Made by a program: the position numbers and the translations under genes
In this document: one piece after another, positions 8,371 to 16,832 of the stretch
How positions within the stretch are numbered: position 1 is the stretch's first letter
Layout of the letters: every line of letters starts with the position of its first letter
The notes under the pieces: generated by a model
What the model was told of the DNA's origin: nothing
What the model saw: the letters and a program-made list of their open reading frames with translations, nothing else
Databases searched by the model: none
NCBI GenBank assembly: GCA_020029535.1
Contig: JAIBJM010000011.1
Location: 1 to 44,999, forward strand
DNA: 44,999 nucleotides
DNA from: Gammaproteobacteria bacterium
Lineage (GTDB): Bacteria > Pseudomonadota > Gammaproteobacteria > Steroidobacterales > Steroidobacteraceae
Direction of reading: 5' to 3'

Positions 8371-10155
8371 TCAGATCAGATCCGCATCGCTGTGCGCCAC
8401 CGCTGCGCCGCCGCCGGCCACCACACGCGCCAGTGCCACGGCCTGCGGCAGCCAGTGGCTGACATAAAAACGCGCGGTTTGTTGTTTCGCACGCAGAAAG
8501 CCGGCATCCCCGCTGCCGTCTGCCAGCATTCGCGTGGCGATGGCAGCCGATTCCACCAGTAGCGCGCCACCCATCACAAAGCCGCATTGCTTCATGAAGG
8601 GCACTGCCACCGCGTAGGCCTCGGCCGGGTTCTGCACTGCCAGCTGCATCAGCGCATCGCCGGTGGCGCGCAGGCTGCGCAATGCATCGCCGGCCGCATC
8701 GATCAATGCGCCGGTTCCCGCATCGGCGCCTTTCTGCGCCAGCAGCGAGTCCTGCAACGCATCGACCAGCGCATGCATGGCGGCGCCCTTGTCGCGCAGC
8801 AGCTTGCGCCCGAGCAGATCATTGGCCTGGATGCCCGTGGTGCCCTCGTAGATGGCGGCGATGCGCACATCGCGCATGGCCTGCGCCACGCCGGTTTCCT
8901 CGATGAAGCCCATGCCGCCGTGCACCTGCACGGCCAGCGAAGTCACTTCATTGACCAGTTCGGTGCACCAGCCTTTGACGATGGGAATCAGCAGTTCGCC
9001 GCGACGGTGTATCGGCAGGCCCGCAGGCTCATCGGCCGCCGCCCGCGCCAGATCGAACTGCAGCGCTGCATACAGAGCCAGCACGCGCATGGCCTGCACG
9101 GCGGACTTCATTGCCAGCAGCATGCGGCGCACGTCGGGGTGCTGGATGATGGGCACCGCACCGGCCGTGGACGCCACCACCGACCGGCTCTGGATGCGTG
9201 TGCGCGCCCACTCGCTGGCCTGCTGCAGCACCCGTTCGCCCACGCCCACGCCCTGCATGCCCACCGACAGCCGCGCCACATTCATCATCACGAACATGTA
9301 CTCGAGACCGCGGTTGGGCTCGCCGACCAGATAGCCCATGGCGCCCTGACGATCGCCAAAGGACATCACGCAGGTGGGACTGGCATGGATGCCCAGCTTG
9401 TGCTCGATGGACACGCAACGCAGATCATTGGGCTGCTGCGGATTGCCCTGCTCATCCAGCAGAAACTTCGGTACCACAAACAACGAAATGCCCCGGGTGC
9501 CGGCCGGCGCGCCGTCGATACGCGCCAGCACCAGGTGCACGATGTTGCCGGTCATGTCGTGATCACCGTAGGTGATGAAGATCTTCTGGCCGAACACCAG
9601 ATAGTGATCGCCGGCAGGCTGGGCACGCGTGCGGATCGCCGACAGATCCGAGCCGGCCTGCGGCTCGGTGAGATTCATCGTACCGGTCCACTCGCCGCTG
9701 ACCATCCTGGGCAGAAAGCGCTGCTGCAGTTCAGCCGAGCCGGCCACGATCAATGCCTCGGCGGCGCCACGCCCCAGCAGCGGACACAGCATGAAGGCCA
9801 TGTTGGCCCCTATCCAGATGTCCTCGGCGGCAATGGCCACCGTCAACGGAACGCCCTGGCCGCCGTGCCTGGCATCCGTTGCCAGTTGTGTCCAGCCATC
9901 GGCGGCGAATTGCCGGTAGGCCGCGGCAAATCCTGCCGGCATGCGCACCCCGGCTTCGCTCCACTTCGCGCCCTCGCGATCGCCCACGACATTGAGCGGG
10001 TCGAGGATCTGCTCGGCGAAGCGGCCGGCTTCAACCAGTATGGATTCCGCCAGATCGTTCGAATAGCCGGCAAAGTGCCTCGATTGCGACAGCTGCTGCA
10101 GCTTCAGCTGATGTTCGAACAGGAACTGGAATTCCCTGAGCGGTGCGCGATACAC
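8371..10155 (-). CDS. Acyl-CoA dehydrogenase, long (about 590 aa) DmdC-like type
   Basis: A 594-residue FAD flavoenzyme of the acyl-CoA dehydrogenase superfamily. The N-terminal extension (MYRAPLREFQFLFEHQL) and C-terminal extra domain are typical of the long subgroup that includes 3-methylmercaptopropionyl-CoA dehydrogenase DmdC and fatty-acid enzymes. FAD/substrate motifs MNLTEPQAGSDLSAIRT and KIFITYGDHD are seen. The catalytic Glu is predicted at 437 in YEGTTGIQANDLLGRK. The start is GTG, supported by GGAGG at 10161-10165 five bases upstream. It lies 15 bp downstream of a small hypothetical gene, with DUF4139 upstream of that. Substrate cannot be fixed; medium/long acyl-CoA is likely. Confidence 0.92.
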   Translation of the reverse strand: MYRAPLREFQFLFEHQLKLQQLSQSRHFAGYSNDLAESILVEAGRFAEQILDPLNVVGDREGAKWSEAGVRMPAGFAAAYRQFAADGWTQLATDARHGGQGVPLTVAIAAEDIWIGANMAFMLCPLLGRGAAEALIVAGSAELQQRFLPRMVSGEWTGTMNLTEPQAGSDLSAIRTRAQPAGDHYLVFGQKIFITYGDHDMTGNIVHLVLARIDGAPAGTRGISLFVVPKFLLDEQGNPQQPNDLRCVSIEHKLGIHASPTCVMSFGDRQGAMGYLVGEPNRGLEYMFVMMNVARLSVGMQGVGVGERVLQQASEWARTRIQSRSVVASTAGAVPIIQHPDVRRMLLAMKSAVQAMRVLALYAALQFDLARAAADEPAGLPIHRRGELLIPIVKGWCTELVNEVTSLAVQVHGGMGFIEETGVAQAMRDVRIAAIYEGTTGIQANDLLGRKLLRDKGAAMHALVDALQDSLLAQKGADAGTGALIDAAGDALRSLRATGDALMQLAVQNPAEAYAVAVPFMKQCGFVMGGALLVESAAIATRMLADGSGDAGFLRAKQQTARFYVSHWLPQAVALARVVAGGGAAVAHSDADLI

Positions 10156-10170
10156 GACATCCTCCGACGT

Positions 10171-10548
10171 TCAGCGCCTGCCGAACAGACGCTTGAGAAA
10201 CGATGGCTTGTCCTTGCGGGGTGCAACAGAATGCTTGACCGGTAGCCGGCTCGGCGTTGCAGCGGATCTGTCGGGAGCCACAGTGCCATAGGGGTTGTAA
10301 CCACCTCCTGGCGGTGGCGCGACAGTATTGCTGCCCGGATCGTTGTCGTCACCATTCCGACTGAATGGCAACTTGTCCTCCTCAATCTTCAGACCCGGCA
10401 CTTCCAGCCGCTTCAGCAAGGCCGATGTGGTATCCAGCGCATGCTTGCCGGTGTCCACGGCCCATTGCCAGATCGCGCGCCCCTGCTTGTCGTGATGGAC
10501 GCGTCCGGGCGCTGCCGGCAATTCAGCCTTTTTCTTCTGCTGATCCAT
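10171..10548 (-). CDS. Small conserved-looking hypothetical protein, 125 aa
   Basis: Not assigned to a family. The protein is hydrophilic with no signal peptide or membrane segment. A structured-looking block, DKQGRAIWQWAVDTGKHAL then TTSALLKRLEVPGLKIEED (about 20-59), is followed by a Pro/Gly-rich low-complexity middle (VAPPPGGGYNPYG) and a basic tail ending FLKRLFGRR. The ATG directly abuts the TAA of the DUF4139 gene (TAAATG), so translation is probably coupled. The acyl-CoA dehydrogenase gene follows after 15 bp. Its placement in the operon is the main evidence that it is a real gene. The opposite strand has a long open frame that is judged a shadow. Confidence 0.75.
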   Translation of the reverse strand: MDQQKKKAELPAAPGRVHHDKQGRAIWQWAVDTGKHALDTTSALLKRLEVPGLKIEEDKLPFSRNGDDNDPGSNTVAPPPGGGYNPYGTVAPDRSAATPSRLPVKHSVAPRKDKPSFLKRLFGRR

Positions 10549-12069
10549 TTACCAACTGTAGCGCACGCGATAGCGCAGCACCGTCTCTGCATCGCGCGGC
10601 ACGGTCACATCGAAGTGGATCAGCTGGGCGCTGTCCTTGACGAAGGGCTGGCTGCTGCGAAGCACGTTCCAGCCCGACCAGCGGTACAGGGGTTCCCGCA
10701 CCACCACAGTGGCCGGCCGCGCCCGATGATTGCGCAGGCGGATTTCAATTTCCTCTTCGGCCCAGCGCGCCTGCGAATCCAGCGTGAAATCCACCTGGCG
10801 CCGTTCACCCACCACGTCGAAGGCGCTGCCCAGGCGCAGGCTGATCAGCTCGTCCTTCGGCGTGTGTCCGATCACATCTTCACCGATGAACTCGACGCTG
10901 CTGTCGGCGCTGTCGAGCCGCGAAACCCGCACGCGACCGGCTGGCAGCGGTATGCCCAGCCCGGATGCCGCGTTGTTGCGGAATTCGAGATAGGTGTCGA
11001 CCTTGGTATTCGTGGCAAAGCCCGGGTTGCGTTCGGTGTACGGCGCACCGAACTGCGGCGGCGAGAGGCCCTGATAGACCAGCCGCCGCGTGGCCGGAAT
11101 GCGGCTGGCCTTGTCGAACAGCTCCAGCTGCTTGGTCGAATTGTTCGGAATGCTGGTGCGACGGCCCAGCGTGTACAGATGAAATTCGTCGAAAGCCTTC
11201 TGCTCGAAGCCACCCTCACTGTCGCGCGCCGCCATCATCACCAGTTCACGGGTCCTGGCCGGGGGCTGCGCGCGATTGACATCGCCGGCAATCAGCTTGA
11301 GCCGTGCATCGGCAAAGCCGGCGCCCGACTGGTTGATGATGCTGACCCACGCGGAAAGATCCAGCATGCCATTCGCACTGTCGCGCCCTTCGGTGAACAG
11401 TGCGTTGTAGTCGGCCCACCAGGTGACGCCACCGGTCTGATAGGTCACACGTGCGCGCTGGGTGCCGCTGACGCCGGAGTTCAGATCCCACAGCAGCGTC
11501 GGCTGCGTGATCAGTCCGCCCGGCAGTTCCGGAAAGCGCACCGCGGAAAAATTCTGCAGCGAGTGAATGCCGCCATCGGCCGAACGCAGCACCAACCCGT
11601 CCGCTGCCGAAAGCAGCGTGCCCGACACGCTCGAGAGCTGGCCGCCGACATCGCGCTCGACGGTCACCGGACGATCCAGGTAGCGCAGCAGGAGCTTTGC
11701 ACTGCTGACCAGATCGAACTGGAAGTTCTGCTCCAGCACCCGCACCGAGGGCTGCGCCGGCACGCTGAAAGTCACTGTGGTGGGATCGATCAGCGCCGCC
11801 ACCTCGGTGAAGCGCAGCGTCGAGCGCCCCGCTGTCAGTGCCACATCGCGATCCTGCCTGACCACGGCGTAGCCGGGCACCGCAGCGGCGGGCGGCGATG
11901 CGCCGCCCGGCACCGGACGGTAGAAATCCGGCGAGATGGCGCCGGGCAACTGCGAGCTGTAGATGGTCAGCGCCGTATCGTCCGCCTGCACCGCCCAGGA
12001 CGAACCGCACAGCAACACCATGCTCAGCAACGACGTGCACTGCCAGACCCTGTCCCGCATTGAATTCAT
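10549..12069 (-). CDS. DUF4139 domain protein, exported
   Basis: About 506 residues from the start preferred here. The ATG at 12069 (MNSMRDRVWQ) has GGAG at 12079-12082 nine bases upstream. The in-frame ATG at 12084 lacks a ribosome-binding site and overlaps that GGAG. A signal peptide ends near SSWAVQADD. The body matches DUF4139 proteins as recognised: ALTIYSSQ at the N-terminus, VTYQTGGVTWWADYNALF, WVSIINQSGAGFADARLKLIAGDVN, and a C-terminal strand-rich part with EIRLRNHRARPATVVVREPLYRWSGW. The function is unknown; the fold is probably beta-rich and periplasmic. It heads a three-gene operon with a small hypothetical gene and an acyl-CoA dehydrogenase gene. Confidence 0.82.
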   Translation of the reverse strand: MNSMRDRVWQCTSLLSMVLLCGSSWAVQADDTALTIYSSQLPGAISPDFYRPVPGGASPPAAAVPGYAVVRQDRDVALTAGRSTLRFTEVAALIDPTTVTFSVPAQPSVRVLEQNFQFDLVSSAKLLLRYLDRPVTVERDVGGQLSSVSGTLLSAADGLVLRSADGGIHSLQNFSAVRFPELPGGLITQPTLLWDLNSGVSGTQRARVTYQTGGVTWWADYNALFTEGRDSANGMLDLSAWVSIINQSGAGFADARLKLIAGDVNRAQPPARTRELVMMAARDSEGGFEQKAFDEFHLYTLGRRTSIPNNSTKQLELFDKASRIPATRRLVYQGLSPPQFGAPYTERNPGFATNTKVDTYLEFRNNAASGLGIPLPAGRVRVSRLDSADSSVEFIGEDVIGHTPKDELISLRLGSAFDVVGERRQVDFTLDSQARWAEEEIEIRLRNHRARPATVVVREPLYRWSGWNVLRSSQPFVKDSAQLIHFDVTVPRDAETVLRYRVRYSW

Positions 12070-12294
12070 GGGAAATAGCTCCATTCAATCAACAACTTCT
12101 GCGATCCGCGGCGCGTCGCACAAAGACAAACCTTCGAACTGTGAGCTGCTGCGCGCAGCGCCGGCAGCCTCACAGGCAGGATAAGGTCGTCCTGGCGACA
12201 AAATACGCGCGCACCACCCAAAATGGCAGACAGAGTTCCGTTGGTATCCGCATCTGGATCCGTGGCCTTGCCGACCATCCCGCCGACGGCAACC

Positions 12295-12987
12295 ATGGAC
12301 CGTGATTTCATCGCGCGCAATCAGATCGTCGAGCGATATCTGGCCGGCAAGCTGCCGTTGAAGGGCGCGCAGGACTTCGAGCGTTACTGCCGCGAGAACC
12401 CGGAGCTGCTCGATGAACTGCGCCTCACCGACCAAGTGCACGCCGGGTTGCGGCTGCTCGATGCCAGTGGCCTGGCGTTGCCGTGGGAGCAGAAGCCGCG
12501 CCGCTTCTGGGAAAAGCTGCCGGTGTTCATCGGTGTAGCCGTGCTGGCGCTGGCTCTGGCGGTGTTGGCCGCCGTGGTGGCGACCCGGCTGTCGGCAAGG
12601 AACGCGCAAATCGGCTCATTGCAGGATGCCGTCGCCACCCAGCCACTGCATCCCGCGGTCAGTACCCGCAGCGTGACGTTGCTTCCCAGTCGCACGGCGC
12701 CATCGCGCACCAACGCCACTGTGGTCGGCGGCGAAGCGCAGATGGCTGACCTGCGCGTTGACATGTCCTGGTCGCGCTATACGGCCTTTCGCGTAACGAT
12801 CGACCGCGTCGATCAGGGACGCGCGCTGGTGCTGTACAACCTGCTGCGCGATTCCAACGGTCATCTGCGCATTGCCTTCAACACCACGGCCCTGGGTCCC
12901 GGCAGCTACCAGCTCGCCATTGAAGGCCTGACGCTGAAGGGCGACCTGGTGCCACAGGCCTGGGTGACGGTAGGCGTCCGCCGCTGA
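12295..12987 (+). CDS. Anti-sigma-factor-like single-pass membrane protein
   Basis: A 230-residue protein from the ATG at 12295. An in-frame ATG at 12223 would add 24 Ser/Pro/Thr-rich residues but has no ribosome-binding site either. Residues 8-42 (NQIVERYLAGKLP then AQDFERYCRENPELLDEL) resemble the cytoplasmic N-terminal helices of anti-sigma / zf-HC2-like proteins, but the HxxxCxxC zinc motif is absent. One membrane helix spans about 77-97, and the remaining residues form a probable periplasmic beta-rich domain (SWSRYTAFRVTIDRV to GSYQLAIEGL). No ECF sigma gene is adjacent, so the role is uncertain. It is divergent from the DUF4139 operon and convergent, with a 6-bp gap, on ybbP. Confidence 0.7.
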   Translation: MDRDFIARNQIVERYLAGKLPLKGAQDFERYCRENPELLDELRLTDQVHAGLRLLDASGLALPWEQKPRRFWEKLPVFIGVAVLALALAVLAAVVATRLSARNAQIGSLQDAVATQPLHPAVSTRSVTLLPSRTAPSRTNATVVGGEAQMADLRVDMSWSRYTAFRVTIDRVDQGRALVLYNLLRDSNGHLRIAFNTTALGPGSYQLAIEGLTLKGDLVPQAWVTVGVRR

Positions 12988-12993
12988 GCGCGA

Positions 12994-15501
12994 TCAGCTG
13001 AGCGCCGAACGCGGCGGATGATTCAGCACCGAGCGGGTAGCCACCCAACCCGTGAACCCGACGATCGCCACGGTGCCCAGCACCCCCAGCAGCCAGAAGG
13101 TCAGGTTGAAGCGGTAATTCAGCTCCAGCTGACGGGCCAGCATGAAACCACCGAAAGCCGCACCGCTTGCAGCCAGCGTACCGGCCAGCAGGCCCAGCGC
13201 CGAGAATTCCGTCAGCACGCTGCGCACGATCATGCCGCGTTGCGCGCCCAGCACGCGCAATACCGCCGTCTCGTAGCTTCGCTCATCACGGCTGGCCTGC
13301 ACCGCCGCGAGCAGCACCGTCAGTCCCGCCAGCAGCGTGAACACGAACACGCTCTGCACGGCTGTCACGGCCTTGTCGATCATCGAGCGCACCTGCGCCA
13401 GCAGACTGCCCACATCGAACACCGAGACGGTGGGGAAACGGCGCACGAAATCCGTCATCTCGCCCGGACTGCTCGGCTCGAACAGTGCGCTGGTCATGTA
13501 AGTGCCGGCGGCACCGTCGAGCAGACCGGGCGGAAACACGATGAAGAAATTAGGCTTGAAGCTGTCCCACTTCACCTCGCGGAAGCTGGCGACGGTCACG
13601 GTGATCCGCTCGCCGGCGATGTCGAAACCCAATCTGTCGCCCAGTTTCAATCCCAGCTCTTCCTGGAACTCGGTGGCCAGCGACACCAGTGGCTTGCCTT
13701 CGTCGCCCGGCTGCCACCACTGGCCAGCCACGATACGGTTGTCGTCGCCGAGCTCACTCGACCAGGTCAGATTCTGCTCGCGATCGGCCATGCCACCGCG
13801 CTGCGGAGGCCCATCGTCCGGACCCGCAGGTCCGCCGCTGGAGCTCACGGCGTGTGCATCCCGGTCGTTAATCGTCACCAGCCGGCCACGCACCATGGGC
13901 AGCATGCGTTCCACCTTGCCGCCCTGCGCCGTAAGGCGGGCACGGAACTCCTCCTGTTCGCCGGATGGAATGTTGACGAAGAAGTAGTTGGGGATGTTGG
14001 CAGGAATGCTGGCGCGCCAATCGGTGACCAGGTCGCGCCGCAGGGTGGCCAGCACCAGCAACAGCATGATGCCGAGGCCGAAGGCGACAATCTGCGTGAC
14101 GCTTTCGACGCGACGGCGCGCAAGACTGGCAATGCCGTAGCGCCATGCCACGCCGGACCCGCCGCGCGAATGCGCCGTGAAGCTCACCAGCCCCCAGCCC
14201 GCGCCGCCCAGTATCAAGGTCGCTGCTGCCAGAGCGCCGACGAACCAGCCGCTCAGCACTGCATCACCGAGGGTGCCGTACACGACCACGATCACCGCGA
14301 CCACCGCCGGCGTAACGGCCGCCCAGGCCCCCGGTGTCGGCGGACCCACGTCGCGACGCAGGACGCGCAGCGCCGGAACACGGGTCATCTGCAGCAATGA
14401 CGGCAGCGCAAATCCGGCCAGCATGGCCACCGCCACCAGCAGGCCGATCAGCATGGGCTGCAGGCCGGCGGGCGGCAGATCGGTGCGCAGCAATCCCTGC
14501 AGCGCACTGATCAGCCACGACTGCGTAATCCAGCCCATCACGCTGCCCAACGCGGTAGCCGCCAAGGCCAGCAGCAGCAACTGCGTCACGCTGACAGTCA
14601 GCACGAATGCACGGCTGGCGCCCAGTGTTTTCATCAGCGCCACGGCGTCGAGATGCCGCCGCACATAGCTGCGGGCGCTCATCGCCACCGCCACTGCACA
14701 CAGCAGAATGGCCACCAGGCTGGCCAGGCCCAGGAAGCGGCCGGCGCGACGCGTGGCATCGCCGATCTGCGGACTGTCTTCACTGACATCCGCCATGCGT
14801 TCGCGTTGCCCTGCCTGCTGCGCATGCCAGTCGCGGAAAGCATTCAGCTGCGGACGCTCACCGGCGATCAGCAACGCATGGCGCACCTGACTGGCGGGCT
14901 GGATCAGCTGGGTTGAAGCCAGGTCCGCCTCGTTCATCAGCAGACTGGCGGAGAATTCCTGGAATGCCGAGCCCTGGTCAGGACGTGAAATCAGGATGCG
15001 ATCGAGCCGCAATTCGCGCGCGCCAACGGTGATGTTGTCGCCAATCTTGACGCCCAGTGCGGCGGCAAGCTTTGAATCGGCCCATGCCTGCCCGGGCGCC
15101 GGAATCTGCCGCGTAACCGTGCCGGGTGCAAACGGTGTGTCAGCCACTGTCACGGTACCGCGCAGCGGATAACCATCGGTGACCATACGGATATTGGTCA
15201 GCTGGTTGACATCACCGTGGAATACCGCAGACAACAGTGTGGTCAGGCGCGCCGTGCGCAAACCCAGCTGTCGCGCCATCGGCTCATTGTCGGCCGATAG
15301 CGGGCGCGGTGACTGGACCCGGATGTCGGCGGCCAGCACCTCGCTGGCCTGCAGCGCAATCGAGCGATTGATGCGATCGACCAGGAAACCCACGCCGGTC
15401 AGCGCGCCCACCGCAACACTCAGCGACAGCAGCAGCACGGCCAGTTCGCCGTAACGCCATTCGCGGCTCAGCGATCGCAGCGCGATGACGATGGCGCGCA
15501 T
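12994..15501 (-). CDS. ybbP: ABC transporter permease, YbbP/FtsX type
   Basis: An 835-residue inner-membrane permease with two FtsX-type modules. The N-terminal helix (AVLLLSLSVAVGALTGVGFLV) and a periplasmic MacB-like domain precede membrane helices at about 260-400. A second large periplasmic region carries a Gly/Pro-rich insert (SSGGPAGPDDGPPQRGG), and helices follow at about 690-830 (FTLLAGLTVLLAAVQASRDERSYETAVLRVLGAQRG). That arrangement and length match YbbP. It is the partner of the ATP-binding gene just upstream; the ATG lies three bases after the ybbA stop. The substrate is unproven; ybbAP next to tesA is a conserved gammaproteobacterial arrangement and lipid or fatty-acid-linked export has been proposed. 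Confidence 0.93.
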   Translation of the reverse strand: MRAIVIALRSLSREWRYGELAVLLLSLSVAVGALTGVGFLVDRINRSIALQASEVLAADIRVQSPRPLSADNEPMARQLGLRTARLTTLLSAVFHGDVNQLTNIRMVTDGYPLRGTVTVADTPFAPGTVTRQIPAPGQAWADSKLAAALGVKIGDNITVGARELRLDRILISRPDQGSAFQEFSASLLMNEADLASTQLIQPASQVRHALLIAGERPQLNAFRDWHAQQAGQRERMADVSEDSPQIGDATRRAGRFLGLASLVAILLCAVAVAMSARSYVRRHLDAVALMKTLGASRAFVLTVSVTQLLLLALAATALGSVMGWITQSWLISALQGLLRTDLPPAGLQPMLIGLLVAVAMLAGFALPSLLQMTRVPALRVLRRDVGPPTPGAWAAVTPAVVAVIVVVYGTLGDAVLSGWFVGALAAATLILGGAGWGLVSFTAHSRGGSGVAWRYGIASLARRRVESVTQIVAFGLGIMLLLVLATLRRDLVTDWRASIPANIPNYFFVNIPSGEQEEFRARLTAQGGKVERMLPMVRGRLVTINDRDAHAVSSSGGPAGPDDGPPQRGGMADREQNLTWSSELGDDNRIVAGQWWQPGDEGKPLVSLATEFQEELGLKLGDRLGFDIAGERITVTVASFREVKWDSFKPNFFIVFPPGLLDGAAGTYMTSALFEPSSPGEMTDFVRRFPTVSVFDVGSLLAQVRSMIDKAVTAVQSVFVFTLLAGLTVLLAAVQASRDERSYETAVLRVLGAQRGMIVRSVLTEFSALGLLAGTLAASGAAFGGFMLARQLELNYRFNLTFWLLGVLGTVAIVGFTGWVATRSVLNHPPRSALS

Positions 15502-15504
15502 GAG

Positions 15505-16176
15505 CTACCGCAAGCCGCCGTTTTCCATGGTCAGCACCCGACCACAGCGAGTGGCGATGGAACGGTCGTGGGTCACCAATACCAGCGTGGTGCTGGAGTC
15601 GGCATTCAGTTCAAACAGCAGCTGCGTGATGCGCTCACCGGTGGCCATGTCCAGATTGCCGGTGGGTTCGTCGGCGAACAGCACCGCCGGCCGGCTGACG
15701 GAAGCGCGAGCCAGCGCTACTCGCTGCTGCTCGCCGCCGGAAAGCTGCCGCGGATAGTGGCCCGTGCGTGAAGCCAGTCCGACACGCGCCAGCATGTCGG
15801 CGGACAGTTGCCGCGCGTCGCTGCGGCCCGCCAGCTCGAGCGGCAGCATGACGTTCTCAAGCGCCGTCAGCGAAGGTATCAGGTGAAATGACTGGAATAC
15901 GAAGCCGACCTTTTCGGCGCGCAGACGGGCGCGGCCGTCTTCATCGAGCGTCGTCAGATCCTGGCCGGCCAGCGAAATACGTCCGGACGTCGGCAGATCG
16001 AGTCCCGCGAGCATGGCCAGCAATGTTGACTTGCCGGCGCCTGACGGCCCGACGATCGCTACGGTTTCCCGCGATTCGATGTGGAACGAAACGTCCCTCA
16101 CAATGGTCAGCAGTCCCTCGGGACTGCTAACCTCACGAGTGATGTTTTCCGCCTTGAGCACAATATCGCGCGTCAT
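15505..16176 (-). CDS. ybbA: ABC transporter ATP-binding protein, YbbA type
   Basis: A MacB/LolD-type ATPase of about 223 residues. It has Walker A GPSGAGKST, a Q-loop (FVFQSFHLIPSLTALENVMLP), signature LSGGEQQRVALARA, Walker B AVLFADEPTGNLD and the switch His in LVTHD. The ATG at 16176 (MTRDIVLKAENI) is preferred because AGG lies six bases upstream and it gives the usual YbbA length. The longer frame back to 16251 would run deep into divergent tesA. Even so, the chosen start leaves a 35-bp overlap of the two divergent coding regions (16142-16176). It pairs with the permease gene downstream. Confidence 0.93.
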   Translation of the reverse strand: MTRDIVLKAENITREVSSPEGLLTIVRDVSFHIESRETVAIVGPSGAGKSTLLAMLAGLDLPTSGRISLAGQDLTTLDEDGRARLRAEKVGFVFQSFHLIPSLTALENVMLPLELAGRSDARQLSADMLARVGLASRTGHYPRQLSGGEQQRVALARASVSRPAVLFADEPTGNLDMATGERITQLLFELNADSSTTLVLVTHDRSIATRCGRVLTMENGGLR

Positions 16177-16807
16177 CGTCATCCTGCTGCTGGTTTGCAC
16201 AGCGTCGTTGGCCCGGCCATCAATGGCAGCCGACACGTCCGTTCCGGTCATCCTGGTGTTTGGCGACAGCCTGAGCGCCGGTTACGGATTGCGGCGCGGC
16301 GAGGGCTGGACCGATCTGCTCAGCGAAAGGTTGCGCAAGGCAGGTTACGGATTCCGTGTTGTGAATGCGAGCGTGAGCGGCGAAACCACCGCCGGCGGCA
16401 TGGCGCGCCTGCCGCGCGCATTGCAACTGCATCAACCTGCCATCGTCGTGCTGGAGCTGGGCGCCAACGACGGTCTGCGCGCGCTGGCGCTGAGCGGAAT
16501 GCGCGCCAATCTCGATCGCATGCTTGGCATGGCGCGGGGCGCAAACCGCAAGGTACTGTTGCTCGGCATACATATGCCGCCAAATTATGGCCCCCGCTAC
16601 ACGGCAGGGTTTGACAAGATATATCAAGATCTTGCTGCCAGACATCGCGTGGCGCTGGTGCCTTTCCTGCTCGAAGGCGTGGCAGAGAATCCACGCCTGA
16701 TGCAACCCGACGGTTTGCATCCCAATGCGACGGGTCAGCCATTACTGTTACAGAATGTGTGGCCCGCACTGCAACCGCTGCTTGGCAAGCCGGGCGCCAC
16801 ACCATGA
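16142..16807 (+). CDS. tesA: Periplasmic arylesterase / acyl-CoA thioesterase I (GDSL family)
   Basis: An SGNH/GDSL hydrolase of about 221 residues that cleaves thioesters, acyl esters and lysophospholipids in the periplasm. A signal peptide (VIVILLLVCTASLA, processed near SMAADTS) precedes block I FGDSLSAGYG (catalytic Ser43), block III ELGANDGLRAL and block V DGLHPN with the catalytic Asp/His. The ATG at 16142 gives a normal signal peptide; TTG at 16154 is an alternative. In-frame ATGs further upstream lie inside ybbA on the other strand. The gene is divergent from ybbAP, as in E. coli, and is followed after 25 bp by fadD, so released fatty acids could be re-activated by its neighbour. Confidence 0.93.
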   Translation: MFSALSTISRVIVILLLVCTASLARPSMAADTSVPVILVFGDSLSAGYGLRRGEGWTDLLSERLRKAGYGFRVVNASVSGETTAGGMARLPRALQLHQPAIVVLELGANDGLRALALSGMRANLDRMLGMARGANRKVLLLGIHMPPNYGPRYTAGFDKIYQDLAARHRVALVPFLLEGVAENPRLMQPDGLHPNATGQPLLLQNVWPALQPLLGKPGATP

Positions 16808-16832
16808 AACAAATCAGCGCATCGGGGGACTC

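Noticed and set aside
8587-10245. 552-codon open frame on the + strand
   Set aside because: It lies wholly antisense to the acyl-CoA dehydrogenase, has His/Gln/Ala-rich composition typical of GC-rich shadow frames, and shows no family motif.
10441-12063. 540-codon open frame on the + strand
   Set aside because: Antisense to the DUF4139 and 125-aa genes; the low-complexity Arg/His/Gln-rich product matches a shadow frame.
13018-14400. 460-codon open frame on the + strand
   Set aside because: Antisense to ybbP, which has a complete FtsX-type protein; no motif in the reverse product.
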